Assembly (NCBI RefSeq): GCF_020687825.1
Contig: NZ_JAJEWP010000001.1
Coordinates: forward strand, 1,038,433-1,102,432
DNA: 64,000 nucleotides
Source: Fluctibacter halophilus
GTDB lineage: Bacteria; Pseudomonadota; Gammaproteobacteria; Enterobacterales; Alteromonadaceae
Direction of reading: 5' to 3'
In this document: piece after piece, positions 29,718-39,355 of the stretch
How positions within the stretch are numbered: the stretch's first letter is position 1
Layout: each line of letters begins with the position of its first letter
Made by a program: the position numbers and the translations under genes
Notes under the pieces: model-generated
Databases searched by the model: none
Told to the model about the DNA's origin: nothing
Seen by the model: the letters and a program-made list of their open reading frames with translations, nothing else

Positions 29718-30506
29718 ATGGCATTAACGGTGGCGGTGCATAAACTCACGTCTTGTTCCGGCTGTCAGCTGGCGTTTCTGAACCAGGGGCCGGCGCTATT
29801 GTCGTTGATGGAGAAAGTGACCTTCGTGCACTTTATCGAGGCGGGACTGTACGATCCGAACACGCCGGTCGACCTGGCCCTGGTTGAGGGCAGTGTGACC
29901 ACCAAAGACGATTTGGAACGGCTGAAACAGGTCCGAGCCCATTGCCGGTATCTTGTCACCATGGGCGCTTGCGCCACCAGTGGCGGTGTGCAGGCGCTGC
30001 GCAACATGGCCAATGTGGATGTGTGGAAGCGGGCCGTTTACGCGCGACCGGATTTTATCGATACACTGGCCGACTCAACGCCAGTGGCAGAGCACGTCAA
30101 AGTGGATTTTGAACTGTGGGGCTGCCCGGTGACCCAGGCCCAGTTGGATCAGCTTATCCTGCAGTTAAGCCGTGGCGTGTTGCCCAAAGACGATGCCGAG
30201 AAAGTCTGTATGGCGTGCAAACGTGCGCAGCAGGTGTGTGTCATGGTGACCCGGCAGGAACCCTGCATGGGACCGGTGGTACGTACCGGGTGCGGAGCGC
30301 TATGTCCGTCCTTCGGGCGCGGCTGTTACGGCTGTTTTGGCCCTTCGGAGCAACCCAATGGCGACAGTCTGGCCAATCGATTTGCCGGCCTTGGCTTGCA
30401 GCCCGAGGAAATCGTTCAGCGCTTCGCCGGCATTCACAGCCATACACCCAGCCATCAGGCCCAGATCAAGCGCTGGCAGCAACTGATTGTCAAGGAAATC
30501 GAATGA
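29718..30506 (+). CDS. Group 3b [NiFe]-hydrogenase small subunit (HydD-like)
   Basis: A 262-residue electron-transfer subunit of the 20-kDa NADH-dehydrogenase/hydrogenase small-chain fold. The proximal [4Fe-4S] motif is TSCSGCQLAF, then LVTMGACATSGGVQ, and the C-terminal part has additional cysteines for two more clusters (EKVCMACKRAQQVC; CMGPVVRTGCGALCPSFG, then GCYGC). There is no Tat signal, so the enzyme is cytoplasmic, as expected for group 3. It overlaps the large-subunit start by ATGA. Confidence 0.92.
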   Translation: MALTVAVHKLTSCSGCQLAFLNQGPALLSLMEKVTFVHFIEAGLYDPNTPVDLALVEGSVTTKDDLERLKQVRAHCRYLVTMGACATSGGVQALRNMANVDVWKRAVYARPDFIDTLADSTPVAEHVKVDFELWGCPVTQAQLDQLILQLSRGVLPKDDAEKVCMACKRAQQVCVMVTRQEPCMGPVVRTGCGALCPSFGRGCYGCFGPSEQPNGDSLANRFAGLGLQPEEIVQRFAGIHSHTPSHQAQIKRWQQLIVKEIE

Positions 30507-31804
30507 GCGAAGGGCGCAAAATAAACCTCAAGGTGCCGTTCATTACCCGTGTCGAAGGGGAAGGGGCATTGGCGTTGTCTGCCAAAGGCGACCGTATCGA
30601 TACCCTGCACCTGAAGATCTTTGAGCCGCCACGGTTGTTTGAACGGTTTTTGCAGGGCAAGTCTTACGTTGAGGTGCCGGATTTGAGCGCCCGCATTTGC
30701 GGGATCTGTCCGATGGCCTATCAGTTAACGTCGATCCTGGCCTTTGAGCGGCTGTTTGAGGTTGAGTTGCCGGCCCATCTGGTGCGCTTGCGCAAATTGA
30801 TGAACCTGGGGGAATGGTTGCAAAGTCATTCGTTGCACATTCACTTTCTCGCCATGCCGGACGTGTTTGGTGTCGACAGTGCTTTGCAACTGGCCGACAG
30901 TCATGGCGATTTATTAAAGCGTGGCATGCAAATTCAGGAAGCCGGTAACACCTTAATGCGCCTGTTGGGTGGACGTTCTGTGCACCCGGTAGGACTGCAG
31001 GTTGGCGGTTTCAGTCGACTGCCGACGCAAAATGCATGGGACAATGCCTGTGTGCAAGTAGATGCTGCCATCATCGCAGCCGATCAACTGTTGCAATGGT
31101 GTGCTGAGCAGTCGGTGCCTGATTTCAGTCATGACTTTGTGGCGGTGAGTCTGCAAGGCCTTGAGGATTATCCCATCAATGGTGGCGATATCATCACCAG
31201 CAGCGGGTTGTCGATGCCGGTGGATGAGTATCCTCAGCGTTTCAAGGAGCATCAGGTCAGTCACTCCACCGCGTTCTATTCGTTGCTTGACGGTAAAGAT
31301 TACCTGGTAGGGCCGCTGGCGCGGATCAACCTGAATTATCACCGTCTGCCAGCGTCTGTGCGTCAGCGGGCCGAGCAGTTGGGTCTTCACTTTCCAAGTC
31401 AGAACATGTTTGACAGCCTGCGCGCGCGGGCACTGGAGTGTGTGTGGGCGTTGAATGCTGCCCGTGACATACTCAAGGAAGGATGTCCTGAAGGTCCGGC
31501 CAACGTTGACTATCAGGTACGGGCAGGCACTTGCTGTTTCGCCACCGAAGCGCCCCGGGGACTGATCTATCATCATTACACCTTAGAAGACGATGGCACA
31601 GTGGCAAACTGCACCATCATTCCTCCCACCAGTCAGAATCAGGCCCGTATCGAACAGGATTTGAAACAGGCGGTGATGGCATTCGGGCTGGATAAATCAG
31701 ACCTTGAACTGAAGCATTTTTGTGAACAGGTGATCCGCAACTACGATCCCTGTATTTCATGCTCTACCCACTTTCTGGATTTTCGCATCAAACGCGACAA
31801 TTAG
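30503..31804 (+). CDS. Group 3b [NiFe]-hydrogenase large subunit (HydA-like)
   Basis: The catalytic subunit of 433 residues, binding the Ni-Fe(CN)2CO site. The L1/L2-type motif is LSARICGICPMAYQLTS and the C-terminal motif is NYDPCISCSTH, which supply the four cysteine ligands. The protein continues FLDFRIKRDN after the conserved histidine. This short tail is what the maturation protease should remove. VTRVEGEG-type sequence (FITRVEGEGALAL) marks the N-terminus. The start at 30503 overlaps the small-subunit stop and has AAGGAA upstream. It is the last gene of the operon. Confidence 0.95.
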   Translation: MSEGRKINLKVPFITRVEGEGALALSAKGDRIDTLHLKIFEPPRLFERFLQGKSYVEVPDLSARICGICPMAYQLTSILAFERLFEVELPAHLVRLRKLMNLGEWLQSHSLHIHFLAMPDVFGVDSALQLADSHGDLLKRGMQIQEAGNTLMRLLGGRSVHPVGLQVGGFSRLPTQNAWDNACVQVDAAIIAADQLLQWCAEQSVPDFSHDFVAVSLQGLEDYPINGGDIITSSGLSMPVDEYPQRFKEHQVSHSTAFYSLLDGKDYLVGPLARINLNYHRLPASVRQRAEQLGLHFPSQNMFDSLRARALECVWALNAARDILKEGCPEGPANVDYQVRAGTCCFATEAPRGLIYHHYTLEDDGTVANCTIIPPTSQNQARIEQDLKQAVMAFGLDKSDLELKHFCEQVIRNYDPCISCSTHFLDFRIKRDN

Positions 31805-31818
31805 GCGATGCCTGATAC

Positions 31819-32316
31819 TCAGCCAAGTTCCCGCTCAGGCATATTCACAAATAACAGCACGAATGCGCTGATCCCGCCGTAAATGAAGGCGCCGTCGAAC
31901 GAGCCGTCGCCGATCTGGGTTTGCCACATCTGAAACAGGGCGCCACCAATGACCACGAAGCCGCCAAACCACACCACCATCGCCATGCCAGGGCCGAGCA
32001 GGGCGAAGGTTTTGGCGCGATCAAAATCGTTTGCGCTGCTGCGACGGGCTTGCCACAGATCCCAGGCGCCCTTAAACGACAATACCCCGACCAGAAACTC
32101 ACCGCTGATGATCAGCAGAAAAGCCAGCGTGACCAGGGTAGGGTCAGTCACAGGGGGAAAGATGGGGTTTGTGTACACGGCATGTTCCTGCATGCTGAGC
32201 ACGTAACCTACCGCCGCCCGTCCGGCGTCCCAATTGGTCAGATTGCCGGCCACATACAGCCAACCCTGCAGCCCGACAAAGACCACCAGGACAATTTTTA
32301 GAATACGAGTCGCCAT
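31819..32316 (-). CDS. DUF2165 small integral membrane protein
   Basis: A 165-residue protein with four predicted membrane helices (about 5-25, 65-85, 108-128 and 140-158). It matches the DUF2165 family (ILKIVLVVFVGLQGWLYVAGNLTNWDAGRAAVGYVLSMQ and ending FVLLFVNMPERELG). The start at 32316 has GGGAG seven bases upstream; open frame before it lacks homology. It converges on the hydrogenase operon, leaving only about 15 bases between stops, and no terminator is evident. Function of the family is unknown. Confidence 0.85.
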   Translation of the reverse strand: MATRILKIVLVVFVGLQGWLYVAGNLTNWDAGRAAVGYVLSMQEHAVYTNPIFPPVTDPTLVTLAFLLIISGEFLVGVLSFKGAWDLWQARRSSANDFDRAKTFALLGPGMAMVVWFGGFVVIGGALFQMWQTQIGDGSFDGAFIYGGISAFVLLFVNMPERELG

Positions 32317-32485
32317 GGACGTTCTCCCAATGTTTACTGGCGAACCTGCGTGCCGCCACCCGATGTTGATCAGTACAGTCAAGGGAAAGGATATCGTCAA
32401 GTCAGGTGGGCTCAGCGAGGCGTAAGTGGCAAGTCAATGAAGGCGAAACATATTTTTTCGCATTAATAGTGTCAATCGACGTGCA

Positions 32486-32504
32486 AATAGGAAGTATTCG
32501 TATT
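32486..32504. promoter_or_regulatory. Possible Fur box upstream of the TonB receptor
   Basis: AATA-g-GAA-gta-TTC-g-TATT is a 19-base dyad with Fur-box geometry, 131 bases before the receptor start. The rest of the 318-base gap (32317-32634) shows no gene. Match to the full consensus is only moderate, so this is a candidate. Confidence 0.45.
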
Positions 32505-32634
32505 ACCATACGCACCATCAAATTTGGCAGTGACGAAGAAGTACGCCGCTAAGCAGTGATAAACCCACAGTTTTACTGCAGTCCCGGCCGTCAAATCACT
32601 GTATAAAACAATCGCATACACGGAGATTAACGCG

Positions 32635-34728
32635 TTGAAGTTTAAAGTGACCTCTATTGCAGCCGCCATGATCATGGCAAATGTCAGCACCCTGGCCCAA
32701 GCAGAAAACATCGAACGTTTGGTGGTAGAAGGGCAATACCTGTCAATTAACGAGTCTAACTCGGTCAAAACCCCAACGCCGATCATCGATGTACCCCAGA
32801 GTTTGTCGATCATCAGTGCCGAGCAGATCACTGCACGCGGCATGGACAGCATCGCTGACATCATCGACTACACGCCCGGTGTCAACACCACCCAGGGGGA
32901 AGGGCACCGTGATGCCGTGGTGTTCCGCGGAAACCGCTCTACTGCCGACTTTTACATCGATGGCAACCGCGATGACGTACAGTACTACCGTTCGTTGTAC
33001 AACGTTGAGCAGGTTGAAATCCTGCGTGGCCCGAATGCCTTGTTGTTCGGCCGTGGGGGGACTGGCGGTATTCTGAACCGGGTCTCCAAAAAAGCCGCGA
33101 TTGGCCAGGAGTTCACCGGTTATCAGGCGTCACTGACATCCTTTGGCGGTGCCAGCGGTTCGGTAGACACCAATTTCACTACCAGTGATAACGCCGCAGT
33201 GCGTATCAATGCCATGGTCGAGAGCCTGGACAATCATCGCGATTTCTTCGACGGTGAGCGTTATGGCTTTAACCCGACTGCACGTATCGTGCTGGCGCCG
33301 GAAACCATTTTGGATCTGTCCTACGAGTACGCCAATCACGAGCGTTTCATCGACCGTGGTATCCCCACCGTTGACGGCCGCCCGGCAGAAGTTTTGAAAA
33401 ACATCGTGTTCGGTGACCCTGAGAATAACTTCACCGAGCTGGAAGCCCACGTGTTCCGCGCAGCATTACAGCACCGCTTCAGCGACAACATCAAGGGTAA
33501 CTTCAGCGCCCAGTACGGTGACTATGACAAGGTGTACTCCAACTTCTACGCCAGTAACTACGATGCCAGCGCCAATGCCGTGGAACTGGACGGGTATATC
33601 GATACAACCGTACGCGACAATACCATCCTGTCCGGTAACCTGATAGCCGAGTTTACCACCGGCAGTGTCGAGCACACCCTGATCTTCGGCGGTGAATACA
33701 TCAGCACCGATTCAGATCAGAACCGCTATAACCCGGTGTTTGATTCCACTGACGATGATAACGAGTGGTTCTCTGTGACCCGCCCGCTGGACTTCCGTGG
33801 TTTTACCGGCACCAATGCCGATGGCGTCACGGTGACCACTGCGTTTACCGATCTGAACGACGATACCCGTGTGGATCTGACGGTAACATCCGCCTATCTG
33901 CAGGACGAAATCAGCCTGTCTGAGCACCTGGACGTGGTGATTGGCGCACGCTTCGACCGTTTTGACATTGATGTGTTTAACGCACACCCGGATGTACTGG
34001 AAACCCGTAGCCGCAGCGATGAAGAAGTCAGCCCCCGTGCCGGCCTTATCTACAAACCACAGGAAAACATTTCCCTGTACGCCAGCTACAGCGAGTCATT
34101 CCTGCCGCGCAGTGGTGAACAGTACACCGACATCAACGGTGACAAGGACAAACTGGACCCTGACACCTACAGTAACCGTGAAATCGGTCTGAAGTGGGAT
34201 TTCAACGATGCCATGAGCTTCACCGCGGCGGCCTTTGAAAACAAGCAAAGCTCTCCGCAGGTGGCCGATGCCGACCCGTCCACCCTGGATGTGATTGACA
34301 CCGAAATCTCCGGTTTCGAGATGCAGATCAAAGGCTTTATCAACGATGACTGGTCGATCAATGCCAACTACAGCTACCTGGACGGCGAAATCGTTGACCG
34401 TAGCGGCCCCACTGGCCAGACACCACGTGAACTGCCTGAAAACACCTTCTCGGTGTGGAGCATGTATTACCTGAGTGACAGCATTGCCTTCGGTCTGGGC
34501 GCAACCTACCAGGACGAGAGCTTCATTGATAACGGCAATACCAAGGTTCTGCCCAGCTACACCCGTGTGGATGCGTCGGCGTATTACGACATTTCCGACA
34601 GCCTGCGTGTACAGCTAAACATCGAGAACCTGTTCGACAAGGACTATTACCCGAATGCCCACTCAAGCCATCAGGTTACCGTTGGTGCACCGGTCAATGC
34701 CCGCCTGACCCTGGTCGGCGAGTTCTAA
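32635..34728 (+). CDS. TonB-dependent siderophore receptor
   Basis: A 697-residue outer-membrane receptor for ferric siderophores. It uses a TTG start (cggaga upstream) giving a signal peptide MKFKVTSIAAAMIMANVSTLAQA. The plug domain includes VDVPQS-type sequence (IIDVPQSLSIISAEQI), DYTPGVNTTQGEGHRDAVVFRGN and VEILRGPNALLFGRGGTGGILNRV. The beta-barrel follows and ends with aromatic LVGEF, the expected C-terminal Phe for BAM recognition. The plug resembles catecholate receptors such as Fiu. The exact ligand cannot be told. A Fur-like dyad precedes it and an intrinsic terminator follows; it appears monocistronic. Confidence 0.93.
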   Translation: MKFKVTSIAAAMIMANVSTLAQAENIERLVVEGQYLSINESNSVKTPTPIIDVPQSLSIISAEQITARGMDSIADIIDYTPGVNTTQGEGHRDAVVFRGNRSTADFYIDGNRDDVQYYRSLYNVEQVEILRGPNALLFGRGGTGGILNRVSKKAAIGQEFTGYQASLTSFGGASGSVDTNFTTSDNAAVRINAMVESLDNHRDFFDGERYGFNPTARIVLAPETILDLSYEYANHERFIDRGIPTVDGRPAEVLKNIVFGDPENNFTELEAHVFRAALQHRFSDNIKGNFSAQYGDYDKVYSNFYASNYDASANAVELDGYIDTTVRDNTILSGNLIAEFTTGSVEHTLIFGGEYISTDSDQNRYNPVFDSTDDDNEWFSVTRPLDFRGFTGTNADGVTVTTAFTDLNDDTRVDLTVTSAYLQDEISLSEHLDVVIGARFDRFDIDVFNAHPDVLETRSRSDEEVSPRAGLIYKPQENISLYASYSESFLPRSGEQYTDINGDKDKLDPDTYSNREIGLKWDFNDAMSFTAAAFENKQSSPQVADADPSTLDVIDTEISGFEMQIKGFINDDWSINANYSYLDGEIVDRSGPTGQTPRELPENTFSVWSMYYLSDSIAFGLGATYQDESFIDNGNTKVLPSYTRVDASAYYDISDSLRVQLNIENLFDKDYYPNAHSSHQVTVGAPVNARLTLVGEF

Positions 34729-34754
34729 GCCTTGGTTCGATAGGGACGTTATTT

Positions 34755-34782
34755 AAAAAGCCGCCTTCGGGCGGCTTTTTTG
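34755..34782 (+). terminator. Rho-independent terminator after the TonB receptor
   Basis: AAAAAGCCGCC-ttcg-GGCGGCTTTTTT: a stable GC stem with a UUCG tetraloop and T run. Confidence 0.92.
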
Positions 34783-34838
34783 TGTCTGCTCTGGTATAAC
34801 AGTCTGCGACAAGGACATCATCACAGGGACGCATCATC

Positions 34839-35378
34839 ATGACCGTTAAGGTACATCCGTTTTTTCACGACGTGTTTGGCGAACAGCAAACCGTGTTTGA
34901 CGTCACGGCGACGCTGTTGTTTGCCGTTGTCGGCACTCTAGTCATCTACCATCTGATGCCAATACCGCTGCAAAGCTGGCAAGGGTGGCTGGCCTTGCTG
35001 CTGATTGCCGACGTGCTGGCCGGCTGTGTGGCCAATTTCACCCGCGGTACCAATGCTTTTTATGCCGCCCGGCCCAAAAACCGCAGGATATTTATTGCCG
35101 TTCATGTACACCTGTTGGCAATCGCCTGGTTGCTTGAACTGCCATGGCAGGGTGTACTGACGGTGTGGGGCTACACCATGGTCGCAGCCGCACTCGTTAA
35201 TGCGCTGCACGGTAGTCAACGGCAGCGCTTTTGCGGCGCCTTGCTGTGGTGCGTTGGCTTGGTACTGATCACCGTGTTGGCACTCCCTCCGGGTGTTTTC
35301 CTCGTCAGTGCGCTGTTTATGACCAAAGTGGTGTACAGCTTTGCGGTGGACCATTACCCGGATCTCACGGCGCGATAA
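34839..35378 (+). CDS. Hypothetical polytopic membrane protein
   Basis: A 179-residue protein with about six hydrophobic segments (about 20-40, 47-66, 83-101, 106-126, 132-148, 150-168) and few charged residues between them. It begins MTVKVHPFFHDVFGEQQTVFDVTATLLFAVVG. I do not recognise a family. The strong hydrophobic periodicity and GC-rich codon use like its neighbours support a real gene, although an obvious ribosome binding site is only partial (CACAGGGACGC). It lies between the receptor terminator and a small unknown gene. Confidence 0.65.
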   Translation: MTVKVHPFFHDVFGEQQTVFDVTATLLFAVVGTLVIYHLMPIPLQSWQGWLALLLIADVLAGCVANFTRGTNAFYAARPKNRRIFIAVHVHLLAIAWLLELPWQGVLTVWGYTMVAAALVNALHGSQRQRFCGALLWCVGLVLITVLALPPGVFLVSALFMTKVVYSFAVDHYPDLTAR

Positions 35379-35459
35379 GCAGCGCCGTTTACCCGAAAGG
35401 GTGGAAAAGGGTGAGGGGGAGATCTACCCTGAGTGTGCAATTCAACATACGGAGGTTTT

Positions 35460-35702
35460 ATGACCAAATCTGATGCCACCCGGGATGCTGAGAACAACCC
35501 CATCGCCAATATGGAAGGCCTGCAGGCAGCCATCGTCGATGGCGAAGCCGCGCGGGTCAAAGAACTGATTGCTGACCAAGCCCTCGACCCGCTGCAGAAA
35601 GACTACCTGATCGAACTGGCGATGCTGAACAATAATGCCGAAGTGATTGATGTGTTGAAAAAGGCGAGGGTGCGTCGCGTTCGCGATAGTGGTGAACGAT
35701 AA
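35460..35702 (+). CDS. Small helical hypothetical protein
   Basis: An 80-residue soluble protein preceded by an excellent ribosome binding site (CGGAGG, seven bases before the ATG). The sequence NMEGLQAAIVDGEAARVKELI and QKDYLIELAMLNNNAEVIDVLKKARVRR has the alternating helix pattern of one to two ankyrin-like repeats, but this is only a resemblance. No membrane segment and no signal peptide. The start at 35460 is decided by the ribosome binding site. Function unknown. Confidence 0.65.
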   Translation: MTKSDATRDAENNPIANMEGLQAAIVDGEAARVKELIADQALDPLQKDYLIELAMLNNNAEVIDVLKKARVRRVRDSGER

Positions 35703-35812
35703 CACCTTGGTGCCATAGAGCCATATAGGTACAAACGTACGTCAGTTGTCCCCAAACGTAGTGCTCTTTTGTACTTACAGGCAAACTTTCGAGCTTATTT
35801 GACTTTCTGCAC

Positions 35813-37441
35813 CTAGCTGCTGAATTTTAATGTCTGAATTTCCTGACGCAGCTCTTCTGCGAGTCGGGCCAGGCTCTGGCTTTCTTCTGAGCTGTTTTCA
35901 GATACTTCAAGGGATTTGTTGGCATACTCTGAAATCTGGTTGATATTTTTCGAGACATCATCGGATACCGAGTGTTGCTCCTCTGTAGCGGAAGCAATAC
36001 TTGCCATGCGATCATTGATCTCGGCAATGATTTCAAGGATCTTCTCCAGCTTATCTTCGGTACTGGTGGCCTTTTCTACGGCGTTTTGTGCTTGTTCAAA
36101 GCTAATATCTGATTCTTTTCCTGCTTCGACGATAAGGTTGCTGAGTGTCTCGGTCATGGTTTGTATCTCAACCGCCGATGTGTGTGTGCGCTGAGCGAGT
36201 GTTCTGACTTCATCAGCTACGACAGCAAAGCCTCGACCCGCTTCTCCAGCTCGCGCAGCTTCAATGGCTGCGTTTAGGGCTAGCAGATTAGTTTGTTCCG
36301 CCACATTGCGTATCACATTGAGCACATGATCAATGTTTTTCGCTTCCTCTTCCACGGTGTTTATTCTGTCATTGGCACTTTTAACGCTACTAACCAATTG
36401 CTCGATTGAGGCAATTGTGGTTTGTAGCATTTCTTTGCCTTCATCTGACTCATGTGCGGCCAGATTTGATTTATCTGCTGTATCCTGGGTGGTTTTCGCC
36501 ACTTCACTAAAGGATGCATTCATTTCCGTCATGGCGGTAGCGACTTGTTCAATACCAGCCTTTTGCTCAGTAACCGCCTCGTTTGTGTTTGAAGAAAGGT
36601 CCTGTAATTTGATTGACATGGTCGTTAATTGATCGATGGAGCGATAGACATTGGCTAAAAGCTGTTCCAGTTTAGCAAGGGCTGCATTGATACCCGTGGC
36701 AATCTGGCCAAACTCATCATCCGTATTGGTACTGATGCGACTGGTTAAATCCCCGTCGCTTAGTGGTGCAGTAAACGATAGCAGCTCTTTTATACCGGCA
36801 TTCAGGCGCTTTGACATCAGGTAACTGAGGAAAGACACTGCAACGATAAATACAACCGCAATAAGCAGAGTACTGGCCCGTGCTGTTTCATAATTGGACA
36901 CTGCTTCCATGACAAATCCATTGGAGCGCTGAGCTGTCTGTGCTGATATCTCGCCAAGCGAGCGCTGAAAGCTTTCAAACTTTGGCTCTAATTCCTTTAG
37001 TAAAAATTGTCGAGCAGCATTGATGTCTTTGCTGTCATACAACGTTTTAAATTGTTTGATATCAGACTCAATGCTTTGCCAGTGTTGTTTAACCTCGCGG
37101 TATTTTTGTTGTTCCTCGTCAATGAGCAAGCCAGAGAGGATATCCATATTACTATTCAATGCCTTTTGTACACTGCCCAGAGTATCTGACAGTTTGTTGG
37201 TCCTTTGTGTCGAAGTACTGAGTAATAATGCGCGGACCGTGTTGGGAAGTTCAGCGCCGAGTGATTGCAGTTGACTGACACGTTCCATTTTAGGCATTGC
37301 TCGATCTTTGACTATTTTCAGTTTGTCTGCCATCGCATCCATGCGGTAAATACTGATGATTAAAATGATCACAGGTGCTGCACATGCGATGGCTGCGGTC
37401 AGAGTGCTTTGTTGTTTTAACGATAAGTGAAGTTTAAGCAT
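35813..37441 (-). CDS. Methyl-accepting chemotaxis protein
   Basis: A 542-residue transmembrane chemoreceptor. It has TM1 at about 12-32, a periplasmic four-helix sensor of about 150 residues (about 35-190), TM2 at about 192-212, a HAMP domain ([29 protein letters not shown]), and a long signalling coiled coil. The CheA/CheW contact hairpin is [20 protein letters not shown] with [15 protein letters not shown] following. There is no C-terminal CheR-tethering pentapeptide. The ligand is unknown. Codon use is visibly less GC-rich than the housekeeping genes. It lies 57 bases after the GAF-EAL gene on the same strand, a likely two-gene unit. Confidence 0.93.
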   Translation of the reverse strand: MLKLHLSLKQQSTLTAAIACAAPVIILIISIYRMDAMADKLKIVKDRAMPKMERVSQLQSLGAELPNTVRALLLSTSTQRTNKLSDTLGSVQKALNSNMDILSGLLIDEEQQKYREVKQHWQSIESDIKQFKTLYDSKDINAARQFLLKELEPKFESFQRSLGEISAQTAQRSNGFVMEAVSNYETARASTLLIAVVFIVAVSFLSYLMSKRLNAGIKELLSFTAPLSDGDLTSRISTNTDDEFGQIATGINAALAKLEQLLANVYRSIDQLTTMSIKLQDLSSNTNEAVTEQKAGIEQVATAMTEMNASFSEVAKTTQDTADKSNLAAHESDEGKEMLQTTIASIEQLVSSVKSANDRINTVEEEAKNIDHVLNVIRNVAEQTNLLALNAAIEAARAGEAGRGFAVVADEVRTLAQRTHTSAVEIQTMTETLSNLIVEAGKESDISFEQAQNAVEKATSTEDKLEKILEIIAEINDRMASIASATEEQHSVSDDVSKNINQISEYANKSLEVSENSSEESQSLARLAEELRQEIQTLKFSS

Positions 37442-37498
37442 TGTACTGTTTCATGTGATGGAACGGTTATTGTGTAAAAAATGTCAGCCAAGTGACAT

Positions 37499-39355
37499 TT
37501 AGTTTTTTTCTTCATTTGGACACACATACCCGTCGTTCTTGAGTAACAGCGCCTCAAGTTCGTGATGGGGTAGAGGTTTGGCGAAGTAGTAGCCTTGTAC
37601 CACATCGCAACCAAAGGACTTCAGCACCACTTGTTCAATATAGGTTTCGACGCCCTCGGCGACCACTTCGAGTCCTTGTGAGTGACCTACTTGGATGATG
37701 TGGTGGGCAAGCACACTTTGCCTGACGTCTCCTATCATGTTGCGGATAAAGGATTTGTCGATTTTAAGTGTTTTGATCGGGATTTTGGTTAGTTGCGCTA
37801 GGGAAGAGTATCCAGTGCCGAAATCATCCAGAGAAAAGTGAATGCCCAATCTGGCCAGTGCTTCCATGCGTTTGATAACAAAGTCACAGTCTTCAAGAAA
37901 GGAATCTTCGAGGATCTCAAACTCAAGAATCATTCTCTCTTCATATTGGCCAAGGATACTGGCAACTTGTTCAACGGTTTGCGGTGCCAGTAAGGTGGTT
38001 TCGGTGATATTGAGGCTCAGCTTGGGGGCTTCTATCTGTTTCTCAAGCCAACGGTGGTACTGGGCGGCGACTTTCTCAATCACGTACATGTCCAGTTTTT
38101 TTGTCAACTCCAATGAGCTTGCTGCATCGAGTATTTCCAGTGGAGAAATATAGCCAATCTTGTCGTCAAACCAGCGAATAAGCGCTTCGGCTCCGACTAT
38201 ACGGTAGTCATCAAGTCTGACTTTGGGTTGATAATGAACTTGAATCAGATCCCGCTGGAGTGCGTTCGGTAGTTTATTGACAATGTGTGACATACGCTCA
38301 TGTAGCGGTCTCATCTTGTCAGTAAAAAGTGAAAAATGCACTCCCGGTTCATTTTCCACGATCAAGTCCAATGCAATACGGGAGTTTTCCACCAAATCAT
38401 CAAGTATCTTGTCATCGCATTGGTTCATTTCTGAGCTAGTAAGGCCGATTTTAATTGGCGTGAACACCGTGCTTGAGCCAGTCTGTATGCGGGTGCCAAT
38501 GTTTTCTTCAATATCCTCACTTAACCGGAATAGGTTGTGTTTTGAAGCATCACTTATCACTGCAAAAACATACTTATTGACGTCACAGCGAGCAATCAGG
38601 TGCTCTTTGGTTGCTAGTGTCATCGTAAGTCTGCGTTTTATTTCAGCAAGGCACTCATTCGCCACATCTTGCCCAAAATTGCGTGCAACCGTCTTAATTT
38701 TGGGTAAATCAATAGAGCCGACAATGATGGATTTAATCTGGTCTGACTGAATGCCTTGCTCGAGCCTGCGTTTGAACGCTGAAAACGACATGGGATCATC
38801 ACTGTAAACATCGTCCAAATAACTAAGCCAGCGATCCCCCTTTAAGCGGTGTTGACGCAGGAAAATACGCTGTTCAACTAGCTCAGCAAACAGCGAGATT
38901 AATGCCAGTTCGTTGTCTGTAAATACACGCGTTTTGGTATCGATGACACAGAGAGTACCGAGAGGGTACTTATCTGCAGATCGCAGCACCTTACCTGCAT
39001 AGGCGCGTATGTGTGGAGGACCGAGGACCAACGGACCGTCTTTAAAGCGGGGATCGCTCAGCGCATCGTTGACAACAAGCAAATCCGAACTTTCATTCAG
39101 TGCGTGGGTACAAAAAGAAATGTCACGATCGGTCTCACAAACGTCGAGCCCCTTGCGACTCTTAAACCATTGTCTCTTTTCATCGACGATTGACACCAGG
39201 CAGATAGGAACGTTTATGGCTTTGGCAAGCGCGTCGGTAACGGCATCGAATTCTTGTTCAGGTGGGGAGTCCAAAATCCCTGTTTCGTTGAGGGCATGTA
39301 ATCTTTGTTGTTCATACTCATGTTGTGTGTCGGTCTTTGCACTGAGCTTTACCAT
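37499..39355 (-). CDS. GAF / degenerate GGDEF / EAL c-di-GMP phosphodiesterase
   Basis: A cytoplasmic 618-residue signalling protein without membrane segments. An N-terminal GAF domain (about 20-170; VPICLVSIVDEKRQWFKSRKGL, DISFCTHAL) precedes a GGDEF-like domain (about 180-345) whose active-site motif has been lost: the region where GGDEF belongs reads RCDVNKYVFAVISD. The C-terminal EAL domain (about 355-605) keeps GAEALIRW, LSLNITE, SLDDFGTGYSSL, LKIDKSFI and EVVAEGVET, the metal and catalytic residues, so c-di-GMP hydrolysis is expected. The start at 39355 has AGGA eight bases upstream. Its partner gene is the chemoreceptor. Confidence 0.92.
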   Translation of the reverse strand: MVKLSAKTDTQHEYEQQRLHALNETGILDSPPEQEFDAVTDALAKAINVPICLVSIVDEKRQWFKSRKGLDVCETDRDISFCTHALNESSDLLVVNDALSDPRFKDGPLVLGPPHIRAYAGKVLRSADKYPLGTLCVIDTKTRVFTDNELALISLFAELVEQRIFLRQHRLKGDRWLSYLDDVYSDDPMSFSAFKRRLEQGIQSDQIKSIIVGSIDLPKIKTVARNFGQDVANECLAEIKRRLTMTLATKEHLIARCDVNKYVFAVISDASKHNLFRLSEDIEENIGTRIQTGSSTVFTPIKIGLTSSEMNQCDDKILDDLVENSRIALDLIVENEPGVHFSLFTDKMRPLHERMSHIVNKLPNALQRDLIQVHYQPKVRLDDYRIVGAEALIRWFDDKIGYISPLEILDAASSLELTKKLDMYVIEKVAAQYHRWLEKQIEAPKLSLNITETTLLAPQTVEQVASILGQYEERMILEFEILEDSFLEDCDFVIKRMEALARLGIHFSLDDFGTGYSSLAQLTKIPIKTLKIDKSFIRNMIGDVRQSVLAHHIIQVGHSQGLEVVAEGVETYIEQVVLKSFGCDVVQGYYFAKPLPHHELEALLLKNDGYVCPNEEKN

